Notes: a model not told the origin generated them from the sequence alone. A stretch of DNA of 64,000 bases from Perilla frutescens (GCA_026008535.1 BRKX01000011.1:47848183-47912182); one strand, 5' to 3'. Numbered from the stretch's first letter, positions 23,467 through 36,111 are shown. Translations and numbers: made by a program.

Positions 23467-26400
23467 ATGCGAGCCCTTGTTCGCGCATTAACGCAGCTCT
23501 CGATCAATGCCAACAGCAAGACAGCGCAGTTTCACAGCCCACGTCCGCTGCTCACTTTTCAGAAGCCCTTTTCCACTCAAGGTGATGGCGGCAATAAAGA
23601 GGCGGATTGGACGGCCCATTTCGGCGGAACCGGGTCTTCCGCCTCCGACCCGATGGTCTGGGACGCCGGCCCCTCGTCCTGGTCCACTGGTCTAACCAAA
23701 GAGCATTTTGACGGTGAAGTAGTTGGGAAGAAGGTGGGTTCGAATCCTACCCCCAATCAGCCCGCCGCGGCCGGCTCAGTCCGGACCGAGCGTCGTGGTG
23801 GCGGCTATTCAGACGCAAGGTGGACAGATGATGAGCTGTCGAAAATGAGAGAATTGGAAGCTGCGAACCGTCGGGGTAAAGCATTCGTAGATAGCTGGGA
23901 TGATAAAATGAATGAGACGGCCGTGTTGATGAAGCAGGTAATGATTGGCGCTCATTTATTGTGTTTTGTTGGGGCTTCTGTGTAGTGGTATCTATGTGTG
24001 ATATTGTATGAATTAAATTGTGAAGAATATGGGCGTCTTAGGTTTTCTTAATGATTATCGATCTCCCTTATAATTTGGGGGTGGGGGTGGAGTAGAGAGT
24101 TGATGCAATGTGGTTTAAGCAAATAGAAAGAAAGAAAGAAAGAAAGAACACTATATCCGATTATTAATCTTTATTTTCACAATGATCAAAGGCTTTGGAA
24201 GAATTCAGTTTGCTCTAGGTTGTCCAGTTCTTTGCATCTTAGTAGTTGATTGAGTGGTTCGTGTATTCAGGAATCAAAAGAGTAGTTTAGAGATTGTGCC
24301 TTTATTTTTTTATTGGCATAGCAGGGCATTGCCGTGTCCTAATTTATATATGATCCAATTTTCTTCTTATGCTTCAGTTTCCTTAGTATTTGAGACTTAA
24401 GTGAGGTTCAGTTTCTGAATAACAATCTCGGGTGGTGAAATTAATTGTGAATGAAGGTGCGGGAGCCTGGTGCCAGGGGTTCATACTTGAAGGATTCAGA
24501 GAAGGCACAGATGTACAAAAAGCACAAAGAGAATCCAGAGGTGTATACTGTGGAAAGGTTAGCAAAGGAGTACAGAATTATGAGGCAGAGGGTGCACGCA
24601 ATACTGTGGCTGAAGGAACTTGAAGAGGAAGAGGAGAAGAAGCACGGGCCATTGGATGACTCTGTTGAGCTGCTGCTTGACACTTGTCCTGAGTGAGTGG
24701 ATTAATGCATTGAGTAAGAGGATTTGATGCATTGACTTTCTGCTTTTATGTTGTACTTGCAATATGATGTCGCTGTGTTTTTTGTTTTTCTTGTATTAGT
24801 TGTATAGCATCTTGTGATGTAGGACTAGTTTATGAATTGGTTTGTGGTTGTATTTACATAATATGCAAGAGGTTATGTTCTAATGCTTTCTTACATACAT
24901 GTGTCACTAAGTCTGCATCTCTTTTATTTTGACTGTAGTTGTTATCAGAGATAATGTGTTGATAAATTAACGATATATCTGTGTGTGATTGAGAAATGAT
25001 GTGGTTGAATTTCTTGTTGGTTGGTTCTTGCTCAATTACTAATTGTGGATATTCAAAATGAATGAGAACTTTTTTGAATTTGAGGTAATTTCTTAGCATA
25101 GTTTTATCATTGTAAGCATTTTCAGTTATAGTGAAATTTGAATGACTACAATCTCTTGTGGTAATCCATAACAAGGTGGTACTACATGTACTAGGCGTTT
25201 CTAAGTTCCTAAATTACATAAACTTCTATTGTGCTTGCCTTGAGAAAAAAACTTGACATATTATATCTATTTACTTTCTTTCCAGTTGATTGCTCTTCTT
25301 GCTCTTTGATGCTGGATTGAAAGTTTCCGTGGTTTTATCTGTTTAATTTGTATAACATGATTAACATCATATTTGGATGTAAATTTTTTCTACACTTACG
25401 TTGAGAATTTGTGCTGGATTTGACATTTTTTTGGGCTTGGAAGCTTCTTGTCTGTATTATATTATTTATGTAAATTTACTGTAAATGTTGATTCACCTAA
25501 ATAGATATGAGTTGGCTTACAGAATAAAAGGCGGGCTGCTTTCAATAATTCCTGAACTCATTTTTTTCTTGTCCTTGTCTGATGTTTAAAAGATATATCT
25601 TTGACATGCAAGCTTAAATATGAGCAGACAAACTTTTGAGTACGAAATGCATGAGAATTCACTTAGAAGAATGAAAATCTCTTTTCACAGAACTACATCG
25701 AATGGTTTGAGAGTGCCTCTGCGCGCGTGCATTGTATGTCTAGCATTGGTTTCTTTTATTTTGGTTGTCTGGAAATAATATTGAATCAAAACTCAAGTTT
25801 AGAAAATGATCATAAACACTTCCTCTAGAAGCTGGAGAGCTTTCAGATTGCTTTTACCCTTTTATGATTCATCCGGTCTGTCCCTTTGCTAATAACCTTC
25901 AGATTGTGTTCAGTTGAAGGTTGAATATTTTTATTCTTGGTGAGATGCATGTTTGGATGACCTATTGTTGATTAGTTGTTTTTTTTTTTTCTTGTGGTCA
26001 CATGACTTGAGAATTTCTTGAATTTCATTGCAACTTCAACAGTTGCTCTTTTGATATGTTGAGGGATGCTATTGCCCTAGCATTTACTGGATTAAGTTTT
26101 GGTGCCATGCAGGTTTTTTGCCTCCCACGACAGGGAATTCCATGTTGCTTCCCTGCCTTATAAGCCAGATTTCAAGGTCATGCCAGAGGGTTGGGATGGC
26201 ACGACACGGGACCCTGATGAGGTTCTCTATGAGATATCAATGAAAGAGGATGAAATGTTGTACCAAGAATTTGTTCGGAAGATGAATTTCAACAAAATGA
26301 AGGTAATCATTTAGTCCGTTGCTATCACTAGTAGCATAGTGAGAAGGCCTTTGAGTCTTGACTTAAGTCTCCACTTACTTTTGGTGTCCATAGCTAGCGA

Positions 26401-26630
26401 AGAAGGTGAAATGTCACAAGTACAGCAGGAGACGTCCATCTCAAGGTTGGAATTTTACGGTGGAGAAATTAGGTGCTCGTGGCAAGCGTGGTGATGGAGG
26501 CGGCCGGAAATTTGTTAGTGAAGGTGATGGCTCCAGCAGGCCTTTAAATGATCTCGAGAAAATGTTTGTGAAAAGGGAGACTCCTCAGAGGCGTCGGAAG
26601 ATCCTCGCGCACATGAAAGGGAACAAATAA
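23467..26630 (+). CDS. GCD1: GAMETE CELL DEFECTIVE 1-like mitochondrial protein, four exons
   Basis: Exons 23467-23937, 24457-24692, 26113-26302 and 26394-26630 join with GT...AG introns (phases 0, 2, 0) into about 377 residues. The N-terminus (MRALVRALTQLSINAN) is basic and lacks acidic residues, as expected of a mitochondrial targeting peptide. The body has the highly conserved blocks REPGARGSYLKDSEK, MYKKHKENPEVYTVERLA, RIMRQRVHAILWLKE, FFASHDREFHVASLPYKPDF and MPEGWDGTTRDPDE. I recognise these from the plant protein GCD1, which is needed for mitochondrial function in gametophytes and is sometimes annotated as a ribosomal-protein-like factor. The C-terminus is very basic (about KKVKCHKYSRRR to the end), fitting an RNA- or ribosome-associated role. 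The start at 23467 is preferred over an upstream in-frame ATG (23323) because the stretch between is non-conserved and leader-like. Intron 2 is long (1.4 kb). Confidence 0.85.
24124..24148 (+). repeat. (GAAA)n microsatellite in GCD1 intron 1
   Basis: Six to seven tandem GAAA units inside the first intron of the GCD1-like gene. Confidence 0.85.
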
Positions 26631-27400
26631 GTATAAACGACTCCACTTTTTTTCTACTTGTTTACTTCTTCTATACTGTTTTTAATTAGGTTAGAACAAT
26701 CCAAAATTACTTCCTTTTGCTGCCGCTTGCAATATCAACTGTCTATTTCTTGATGTCGTTTGCACCTTTGCTTTCCTAGATACTCTCCAATTTTAACATT
26801 TTGGAAGGTTGGTTCGTCTCGATCTATTGAGTAATAAGGATTTTATTAAAACTAGAATTTTTATTTTATAAACCACTGTGTAGTATAAAAAAACAAAAAA
26901 CATTATCTAATTGTTAAAATAGAAAATACTTGATTAATTAAGGGTTAATTGTTTTTGAAATTATAAATTTTCGATATAGTTGTAAATTTAATACGAATTT
27001 TAAAAGTACATAATTAAGATACTAATTTGTGTGGTGTTTTACATCTCCAATGGGGGGGGGTCACCATTTTCAATTACATGCTCTGAATAATGTTCATTTG
27101 CGAAGATGAAAAGAAATTGACCAAAAATAATATGAAAAGGAAAAAGAAAACGATAGATGACAGATTTCTCTGTAAATAATTTATTATAGGTAAATTGAAA
27201 AAAATGAATGCAGCACACGATTTGATTTTTTGCTTTTAGAGTTACTAGAGAATTAGTTGTCTTGTTAGAGAGAGAGAGAGAGATGTTGTTGATTGAGTGC
27301 ATAAAAAAAAGGTTGATGAAACAAGTTTCTTTCATTAATGGTTGGTTATGTACTTATATACATGTAATATTTGTAGTAGGTAGTTAGTTACATACTTACA
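26631..27400. other. Convergent intergenic region (GCD1 3' / CHX15 3')
   Basis: Holds the 3' untranslated regions of two convergent genes. There is a G8 run at 27053 and a (GA)n tract near 27270. A small open frame on the minus strand (27039-27335) has no recognisable homology. Confidence 0.55.
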
Positions 27401-29714
27401 TTAGATGCATGTAGAGAGAGAAAATCCTCTGAGCAGACTATCAGAAACTTTTTCTTGGCCTCGCAAAATTTGTTGTTGTACTGCTAGAACAGAGGCGGTG
27501 GTGTCGAAATCTTCGGATGCAACATACTCTCCGATAACTCCGAGGTCGTTGTTAACTCCTCCTTGGTCGTCGTTGTTATCGGTCCAATTGGATATTCCTT
27601 GTAGAAGAAGAGGATTTATACCTTGCTTCCTCCCCACTATCCACAGATCGTATGATTGTTTGTCCATACCTTGAATTGCAGCAATGGTTTCCGCCCCATT
27701 CTTCACCACCACCTCTCGATAATCAATCCGCTCCTTCCCTTCACTTTTCAGCCAGAACTGAGTCACCAGACCATCGTCCAGTTTCTTGTCCATCTCATTA
27801 TCTCCCTCGTTGTTGTGGGGAAGGAATCTCACCACGGAGAGTGACACGTCCGGATTCTCAGCCATCCGATCAGCATAGGCCAGAGCCTCTCTTGCGTCGG
27901 CTCCACCCAGGAAAAGGAGAGCCAAGTGATGCACGGAGGTTCTCAGAGCGCCATGTATGAGGTTGTTCTGATACGGGCTCTTGTCTAGAAGGATGGCAAC
28001 CGAGCAAGGCGCGTGCACCAACACGTTTGAGTTGAGGGACTGCAATGCCGCCTCGTCGAAGGGGAGGATTACGAGGCAAGCTTTGTTGGTGAGAGCGAGC
28101 TGACAAATGTCTTGGTACATGCTTCTCTTGGAAGTGATGGTGGTGTAGGGGTGTATCTTGATGCGCTCGCCTCCGAACTTGTTTAGGGCAGTATGGATCG
28201 GACCCAAGTGGGACGTGGACGTGGACAGCGATGGCTCGTCCGTTGTTTGTTCCTCTTGTTCTTCCAGGTGATCAATGAGCACGGGATGGGACTGGCCGAC
28301 GAGCTCCACCAAGCAGAGGGCGTCCACGGATAGAGGGGAGCTCACAGTTGGATTGGAGAGTTGGAGCAATCTCATCAATCCAGACAGATTTTCTTCTGAG
28401 TGAATGCAAGCCACAACATGGAGCCGACTGTTGGGGGGGGAATGCTGAATGTTTTGTCTCTTGCTCAGCAGATACGGCCTCGTCGGGTCGTACAGTACGG
28501 CGATCATCGGAGTCGCCAACGAAGTCATGCACGCCGCCGTCAGCGCTAGGAACGTGAAGTGTGTGGTGTCTAGTATCTGCACATATATATAAATCTATAT
28601 ATGTAGGTATTGACGTGTAGTAGGTAGGTGGTTTATATATTAGTTTAATTAATTTGAAAATGATAAGAGAATTTATAATTAGGTACCTTCAAATCATTCA
28701 AGTGAACAAACAAGAGAAAGTCAACTTGACCCTTGACTGCAAGCAGAAGGCTGAGGGTGAGACTGTCTCTAATGGTCATGTCGTTGAAACGGGAAGTTGC
28801 AAAAACTGAGCCAATCTTGGCAACATATGCAGACAAGACCATGAGCATAACTGGGCGGAGACGACCCCAGTGGCCGGTGAGGGAAGAAAGATCGAACACC
28901 AAACCAATATACATAAAGGAAAAGGGCATGAGAATGTCCCTCATGATGGTCTCGGCCTTCTCGGAAAGAGCCGTGCCCAAGGGAGGGCCATTAGGGACGG
29001 CAAGACCGAGCCACATTGGGCCATTAGCAACGGTGAGCCCTATGGAATCGGAGATGAGGCCGGCCACCATAACCATGAGCAGAATGGCGGTGACATAGCC
29101 TTCATCGACGGGCTTCCCCTGAGGGGTGGTCCGGATAATCCAGATCATGAGTCGTCGGAAGCCAACAAAAGAAACCCCCATTGTCATGAAGGAAAGGAGG
29201 TAGTATAAAGAGAAGATAGGGGTATGATGGGCTTGTACAAGCATCTCGAATATGATGATAGCAGTCAATCCTAAAACATCGCTGAGCATGGACGTGGAGA
29301 GGGCCATCCGTCCGATGCCGGAGCTGAGAAGATTGAGCTCCCTGACGATGGGGTAAATAACAGGGAAAGATGAGAGGGCCAAGTTGAGACTAATCCCCCA
29401 AAGAGAAGAAAACACTGCTAGTCCTCTATCAAGAGATTTCCTCTCAAGCATTCCCACACCCAGACAACAACCCAGAGGGAGAATAATCGCAACTGCCGAA
29501 ATATACAAATGCTTTTTCCCACTTCTTTTTATTTCCATCACATCCATTTCCACTCCCGACAGGAATATGAAAAACATTAACCCCACATATCCCACATTTT
29601 TTACCACGTACGTGAAGTTTTCAGAGAACATGTATTCTTGAAACTTCTTGCTGCGGCTTAAAACCGACGGTCCAAGTATAATGCCGCCCTACAACGTAAC
29701 AACAAATTAATTAA

Positions 29715-29756
<42 letters not shown>

Positions 29757-30015
29757 GAGATCGATCGAGATACATTATACATACCAGGATCTCCGATATA
29801 ACATTAGGCTGGCGTAGTGGCTTTAGCAGACAACGAAGTGTACGAGTTATGACGATGAGAGTCGAAATCTGTAGCAGAAAAAGGGGGAAAGAGAAATCTA
29901 ATGGATTTTCGCCGTAGAAAACGCCAAAGGGGTGATTACTTGGGGCCTCCCGACATATAACCAGACCTTTCTTGATCAATTCCGGTGGTTCCGTTAGGTT
30001 AACGTTCGACGACAT
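27401..30015 (-). CDS. CHX15: Cation/H+ antiporter, CHX15-like, three exons
   Basis: Exons on the minus strand are 29785-30015, 28687-29688 and 27401-28576, all joining in phase 0, for 802 residues, the usual CHX length. CHX proteins (CPA2 family) exchange K+ or other cations for protons in endomembranes or the plasma membrane. After a short hydrophilic N-terminus come NPLDFSFPLFLLQ, RQPNVISEIL and GGIILGPSVLSRS (about residues 36-90). About 11-12 membrane segments follow up to residue 410, including FLSGVEMDVM and SMLSDVLGLT, which holds the conserved transport Asp. The C-terminal 380 residues form the soluble regulatory region with RLHVVACIHSEENLSGLMRLL. The closest match by eye is the CHX15/CHX16-20 type. 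The start at 30015 gives the expected N-terminus. No damage is seen. Confidence 0.92.
29718..29749. repeat. (TA)n microsatellite in CHX15 intron 1
   Basis: About 15 TA units in the 96 bp first intron of the CHX gene. No transposon end adjoins it. Confidence 0.9.
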
Positions 30016-30471
30016 TGATGCATGGATTCAGGCATAACAGTCAAATCCCATTAAACCTTCAAGCTCAAAAACACAAAAACAAAAAAAACCTTATCAAAAG
30101 ATGGAAGAATTGGCGGCCATGCATGAATGTTGCACAAGCTTACATTGGAATGTGAAGGGGTTGGACAACCGAAACTCTAGTTAGTTTCAAAACTTGAAAT
30201 TCTATATATACTGTAATAGGCATATGACTGACAGCTGCCTAATTAATGCTCCCTATGTCTCGCTAAAGTATGCAACAAAAGAAAATTACGTACATAGATT
30301 AAGGAAACGCACATTTAAATGTTGTTTTAATTTAATTGTGAATATTTGCTAGCTTGTTCTTCCTATTTTACAGTTACCACAAATAATTAACAAAAAAATT
30401 AAATAGTCAAAGGATAATCGGCTGCAAACAGGTTCAATTCGCCAAACACAAACTAAAGTACCCGAGCGTCC

Positions 30472-30473
<2 letters not shown>
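30016..30473. other. 5' flank of CHX15
   Basis: Should contain the CHX15 leader and promoter; no individual site is clear. It ends at a (TA)n tract (30474-30516) that borders element E1. Confidence 0.5.
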
Positions 30474-30520
<47 letters not shown>

Positions 30521-30852
30521 TGGGTTCCAGAAGGAACCACACCCTAGGTGAGAACTGAGAACCAATCTCAGCCACAAATTGATCTGATTTGGACGGTCAA
30601 GATTTGTTCCAAAATTAAAAAAAGGCGGTGACATTATTGTAATATTTTCGAAGTTCAGTGCCCTTGAAACTTAGAGAGGGTAAAATCAGAAGTTTGAAGC
30701 TATACGGATTTTCAAACGTTTACAGACAAAAATCTTTCTTCCCACCATAACTGCTTGAGCTTTCTAACGCGAAACCGGCAAAAAATCATCGAATTCAACT
30801 GTTCAAATCATCCCGAAACCACCGAAGAACATTAAAGTTTCGAACTAAAATA

Positions 30853-31262
30853 AGTGAAGTTAGATGAGGACTGGCAAATACCCTTCCATTTTGTGGGTGG
30901 AGGGTCGAGGCCTTTGTCGGAAAAACTTGGGGATTCAGGCCATATCCCACTGTCAATTACTCCCACAATTATATCACTCTCTGTTTTTGCTCTCTCCACA
31001 TTCTCAGGTAAGCCCATGAACTCCCATGATCGCCTTGTGTGCAGCCCGGTTTTTGAGTTAGGGAAGACGGAGACCACCCCTTCGATGCCTGAAACATATA
31101 TATAGCTTCAATATTTATATTAATTTTGGGAAAGTAGAGGAAAATCAAATTCGTGATGTTATGTTTAGTGAAGTTACTAGCAATTTTCTTGCTCTCTGCT
31201 TCACTCAGCTTTGCAGCAAACCCACTAAAGCTTTTCGTGTAGCTGTATAGCCAAGAATCGTT
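30853..31262 (-). pseudogene. Subtilisin-like protease (cucumisin type) fragment with its intron
   Basis: Two exons survive on the minus strand. Exon A (about 31177-31262) encodes DSWLYSYTKSFSGFAAKL and ends KKIA, the end of the I9 propeptide. After an 88 bp intron with intact GT...AG, exon B (30853-31088) continues IEGVVSVFPN, RRSWEFMG and DIIVGVIDSGIWPESPSF, which includes the catalytic Asp, and ends KWKGICQ...NFT. Homology stops at 30853. The His and Ser of the triad and all else are absent, so it cannot make a protease. Retaining the intron shows capture from genomic DNA. Confidence 0.9.
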
Positions 31263-31489
31263 TGCCCTTATGCTGCATGCATTCGTTACATATTATACAA
31301 ACTAATCAACTATATATTAGAGACAAACAACAATTAATATATCTACTCATTTTTATTCTTTTCAAATCTATCTTGTATCAAACATATATATTAATTAATT
31401 GTGTGTTATAATAGAGAATTAATTAGTGAGATAGTGCGTGTGTAGGTAATCAAATCAACCTTTCCAAAGTTTCTTGTAGCATGCTTCTG

Positions 31490-32935
31490 TGTTTTAGCAC
31501 TCTCGTGACTTATTTTAGCATGGCACCTACTTCAGCATTAGCATGAAACAATGTTCTCTTGCTTTTAGCACTGTAATCTCATATTTTAGCATTCACATTA
31601 TGTTCTTTATCATTGTAATTGATTTAAGAGTTTCATCTTTTGTTTCTTTTTTGTAAACATAAAACCTTCATTGTTTTTAGCACTCTAGTTTAGAGTTTTA
31701 GAGCTGCCATAACATATTTTAGCATTCAGATTATGTTCTTTGACATTGTAATTGATTTAGAACTTTCATATGCTACTTCTTTTTTATAAACATAAAACTT
31801 TTGTCCCATGTGTAATTCAACTGCACAATTTTCTTGGTTTTACCAGTATAGATTGGAGTTTTAGCATTGTCATCTTGTATTTTAGCATTCAGATTCTATT
31901 TTTTAGCACTCTAGTTTAGAGTTTTAGCAGTGTCATCTCATATTTTAGCATTCAGATTATGTTCTTTGGCATTATAATTTGATTTAGGAGTTTCATTTTT
32001 TAGCACTCTCGTGACTTATTTTAGCATGACACCTGCTTCAGCATTAGCATGAAACAATGTTCTCTTGCTTTTAGCACTGTAATCTCATATTTTAGCATTC
32101 ACATTATGTTCTTTATCATTGTAATTGATTTAGGAGTTTCATTTTTTGTTTCTTTTTTGTAAACATAAAACCTTCATTGTTTTAGCACTCTAGTTTAGAG
32201 TTTTAGAACTGTCATAACATATTTTAGCATTCAGATTATGTTCTTTGACATTGTAGTTGATTTAGGACTTTCATATTTTGCTTCTTTTTTATAAACATAA
32301 AACTTTTGTCCCATGTGTGATTCAACTGCAAAATTTTCTTGGTTTTACAAGTATAGATTGGAGTTTTAGTACTGTCATCTTGTACTTTAGCATTCAGATT
32401 CTATTTTTTAGCACTCTAGTTTAGAGTTTTAGCAGTGTGATCTCATATTTTAGCATTCAGATTATGTTCTTTGGCATTATAATTTGATTTAGGAGTTTCA
32501 TTTTTTAGCACTCTCGTGACTTATTTTAGCATGACACCTGCTTCAGCATTAGCATAAAACAATGTTCTCTTGCTTTTAGCACTCTAGTTTAGAGTTTTAG
32601 CACTGTAATCTCATATATTTAGCATTCACATTATGTTCTTTATCATTGTAATTGATTTAGGAGTTTCATCTTTTGTTTGTTTTTTGTAAACATAAAAGTT
32701 TAAAACCTTCATTGTTTTTAGCACTCTAGTTTAGAGTTTTAGAACTGTGATAACATATTTTAGCATTCAGATTATGTTCTTTGACATTGTAGTTGATTTA
32801 GGACTTTCATATTTTGTTTCTTTTTTATAAACATAAAACTTTTGTCCCATGTGTGATTCAACTGCTCAATTTTCTTGGTTTTACAAGTATAGATTGGAGT
32901 TTTAGCACTGTCATCTTATATTTTAACATTTCAAC
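31490..32935 (+). repeat. Tandem repeat, about 505 bp unit, nearly three copies
   Basis: The landmark TCTCGTGACTTATTTTAGCA recurs at 31501, 32007 and 32512, a period of 505-506 bases, with only scattered differences and a few insertions. Each unit contains many TTTTAGCAC/TTTTAGCAT words. The array makes up most of the left half of E1. Confidence 0.85.
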
Positions 32936-33030
32936 CGAGTGGGACAGAATGTAAGTATGATTTATTTTTCACATTTTAATTTTACTACCCTAACACAATA
33001 TTTTTTTTTGTCAAATTTTATGACGCTAGG

Positions 33031-33159
33031 AGAGTCCACGGTGGAGGGACTTTAGGCTGCATGGAATGCCCTACTTTGAAGAACTTCGTGAGATCATGGA
33101 CGATGCTGATGGTTTTGGCGGTGTGGATTTCGGCTGGTTGGCTTCCTTTGTGGCCTGAC
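33031..33159 (+). other. Orphan terminal exon-like frame in E1
   Basis: After a splice-acceptor-like sequence (GACGCTAG) a frame reads ESPRWRDFRLHGMPYFEELR and continues to FGWLASFVA and a TGA stop, about 42 codons. It is GC-richer than its surroundings and looks like a real final exon from a captured or element-encoded gene. I do not recognise the family. Confidence 0.4.
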
Positions 33160-33499
33160 AGATTTTAGGGATGCAATGCACCTAGTTGTTGATTTTGCAT
33201 TTTGGAAGGATTTTAGGGTTTTATAATTATTTTAAAAAATTGCACTTGTTACATAAATTTTCTTTTAATTTAACCGTGTACTAATTATCAAAATATAATT
33301 TTGTGCACCATATTATTAATTTCAAAGTTTTTCATTTTGTTTGAAATTTCAATAAAAATCAAACTACCAGTGCTAAACAAGAAAAAATGAATCCTATAAA
33401 TATAAACAAATTCTAATGCTAAGACAAATAATACTACCATCAATCCCAATTACTCAATTTAAAATTTTAGTAAATAACTAAAGAAAATACAATTTTTTT

Positions 33500-35480
33500 T
33501 TCAAATAAACAAAGTAGAAAACATATATGCTAAAGTAGAAACTATTAGTGCTAAAAAAGAAACTACCAGTACTAAAATACGAAATACCAATGCTAAAATA
33601 CAAAACACTAGTGCTAAAACATCAAATATCAATGCTAAAAATATCAAATAAAGAAAGTAGAAACCATACATGCTAAAGTACCTACAAGTGCTAAAATACG
33701 GAATTTTAGTGCTAAAATACAAAATACTAGTGCTAAAATATTAAATATCAATACTAAAGTCTAAAACTATTGCTCTAATTCTAATACAATAAATCTACAA
33801 TCAAATCACACATTACATAATTTAAAAATTTAATACATAGCCGTAAATTTTATATTAAAAAAATATTTATAAAATAGTCATGAACACATTGTTGTGTTTA
33901 CCTTATGAATTTAGTGAAGTAAGCTGGATTTTTAATTAAATAAAGTTAGGGTGAACCACAAATTAAGTTTGTTAAAGCGCATTTAATTTGAATAATCGAA
34001 AATCAAGTTTACATATTTGTTACCATCAAAGTCGGAAAAGTGGAGAATTCATCTCACCTCCCCCTTGCGTAGCAAGAAAAGGGAATAGCCAATTTTATTT
34101 CAAAATTAAAATATATATATACATTACTATGTATATATATAAACACATCTATACTATATTTGATCTATATCCATATGCAATAAAAGATTTCATTAATTTG
34201 TGAGACGATCGAGATAATTTGGCAAACGTTAGTTTTGTAATAAGTGAGCGATTTGAACTTACAAAACTAAGCATGTATTCTACGTTCTCTCCATTTTCAA
34301 CATTCTTGAAAATGATATATTAATATATAATCGTGAGTTGTGATGCTAAAATACAAAATGCGTACATATTTGAGATTTGAGGGAAAACAATCTTTAAATT
34401 AAAATTCTTCTTTCTACATTTTGATATATATTTTCAAATATAAAATTGATAGTGAAAAATTCAAAATAACAGCTTAATCAGCTTCGTCAACCTAAGTGCT
34501 AAAATAGTTCGCAGTAGTGCTAAAATAGGTTACAATAGTGCTAAAATAGATCACGGTAGTGCTAAAGTACATGGCAGTGCTAAAACAGTTTACAGTAATG
34601 CTAAAATAGGTTACAACAGTGCTAAAATAGATCACAATAGTGCTAAAGTACATGTTAACAAAAATTTTTTATAATACTTATTTGTTATTGCAAATGCTGC
34701 ATTCATCGTGCAAAATACTCTATTACTAAGATATTCTTTATGATACTCAATCATTTTTACCAAGAAATAATATGGATGTACTATATATGTTGCTACTTAA
34801 TAAGGAGCAAGTGACAAATATTTTTATTTGGCAATGACAAGATCTTATGTTTTGAGTTGTCACCATGCATGCGTCACTAGCTACTTATTAAAATTGACAC
34901 AAATTATAGATATTATTTGTTAATCGTGTTTGGAAGAAACTTCACTTTTATCTAACAACTCGTAAAATAATTTAGGGGAGACAAATTATACCAACCAAGT
35001 ACAACGAGACAGACTTGATTAAAAGAAATGATAGAATTCGAATTTATTTGCCCGACATGGACAATATTTATATGTTGTCTGTAACTGTAAGTAATTTCAT
35101 CATTGAATTGCGATTGGATTAATAAAAATACGGAATTTTCCTAACTAATACTATGTACGCATGTGGAGAGAGAATAATATCACATTATGTTCCTACTAGC
35201 TAATTAATACGTACTATGTATGAGTTTCAATGAGAATTCGTTCTAATACTTCTCGTGCGTGAGAACTTAAAACGCATCTTCATCATTCAATTAGATGGTC
35301 TTAGTGCTTCAAATTTAATATTAAAAGTGGTGATCACACGTTTGTAAATGGTAGTGCTAAAATATCAATGGAATCATTAACTAACAGTGCTAAAAAAGGA
35401 AATGGTAGTGCTAAAATATAAATTATCAGTGCTAAAATATAAACTATCGGTGCTAAAATAGAAGAATACAAATGCTAAAA
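33500..35480 (-). repeat. Mirror array of TGCTAAAATA words in the right half of E1
   Basis: Clusters at about 33530-33760, 34490-34650 and 35350-35480 carry the word (A)GTGCTAAAATA roughly every 15-30 bases. It is the reverse complement of the TTTTAGCAC word that fills the left half. The stretches between (33230-33500, 34660-35340) are plain AT-rich sequence with no recognisable feature. Confidence 0.7.
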
Positions 35481-35795
35481 CTAATATGATTACTTTGCTT
35501 AGTGAATTACAGTATTACACAATCATCGTGAATAACAATAACATTGAAGCGAGAACAGATCCAATGATGAATAACTCTAAGCATGAGACCTGATGCTAAA
35601 ATACACTTCCTGATAAATATTCAAAGCAATAGACTACAAGCTGGAAAGGTACAAACCCGTGTTCTCAATGCACAAGTCAAAGAATAAATACCATAATAGT
35701 TCATAGAAACCAAATCAATTCCAAATACACTCTTTTTTGTTTTTTTTCCTCCGTATTTATACAGTACACTCTGGTAGAGAGAGAAAAAGAGAGAT

Positions 35796-35915
35796 CTACG
35801 CGCCGTTCTTGGTCTGCCATGGCTTCAGTACACCTACAACAATGATTGCCACAATAATGAGAAGAATGAGGATGGCAATGCACATCCATTTCCTGGAGTT
35901 CCTTTGCAAACTCTT
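35796..35915 (-). pseudogene. Captured terminal exon of a plasma-membrane syntaxin (SYP132-like)
   Basis: On the minus strand, right after an acceptor-like AG, a 39-codon frame reads KSLQRNSRKWMC, then a strongly hydrophobic anchor (IAILILLIIVAIIVV), then GVLKPWQTKNGA and a stop. This is the end of a Qa-SNARE: the junction after the SNARE helix, the C-terminal membrane anchor and the short tail. It resembles SYP132. The rest of the gene is missing, so alone it is not functional, but it could tail-anchor a fusion if spliced. Confidence 0.85.
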
Positions 35916-36050
35916 CTGCTTTCATTATCTGTATTGGAAACGTTTGCCAATCTACCAACAATCGAATCTGCATCCCACATTCAAATCTGAAGAAGAATTC
36001 CGACGCCGCGCGGCCTGCCGCTCTTTCACCGGGCTTCCCATCGGATTGGC

Positions 36051-36052
<2 letters not shown>

Positions 36053-36111
<59 letters not shown>
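36053..36111 (+). repeat. (GA)n microsatellite near the right end of E1
   Basis: Nearly 30 perfect GA units; the long Ser/Leu frame on the minus strand here is an artefact of this repeat. Confidence 0.95.

Noticed and set aside
23731..23755. tRNA T-arm-like sequence (GGTGGGTTCGAATCCTACCC)
   Set aside because: It lies inside the conserved reading frame of the GCD1-like gene, and no acceptor, D or anticodon arms can be placed around it.
24441..24683. Ser-rich minus-strand frame
   Set aside because: Antisense of the Glu-rich part of GCD1 exon 2.
27652..29208. Several 80-120 codon + strand frames opposite CHX15
   Set aside because: Shadows of the well-conserved CHX15 coding sequence on the other strand.
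31490..35480. CRISPR-like regularly spaced repeats
   Set aside because: The short words are irregularly spaced, degenerate and in a plant genome; long tandem units explain the apparent regularity.
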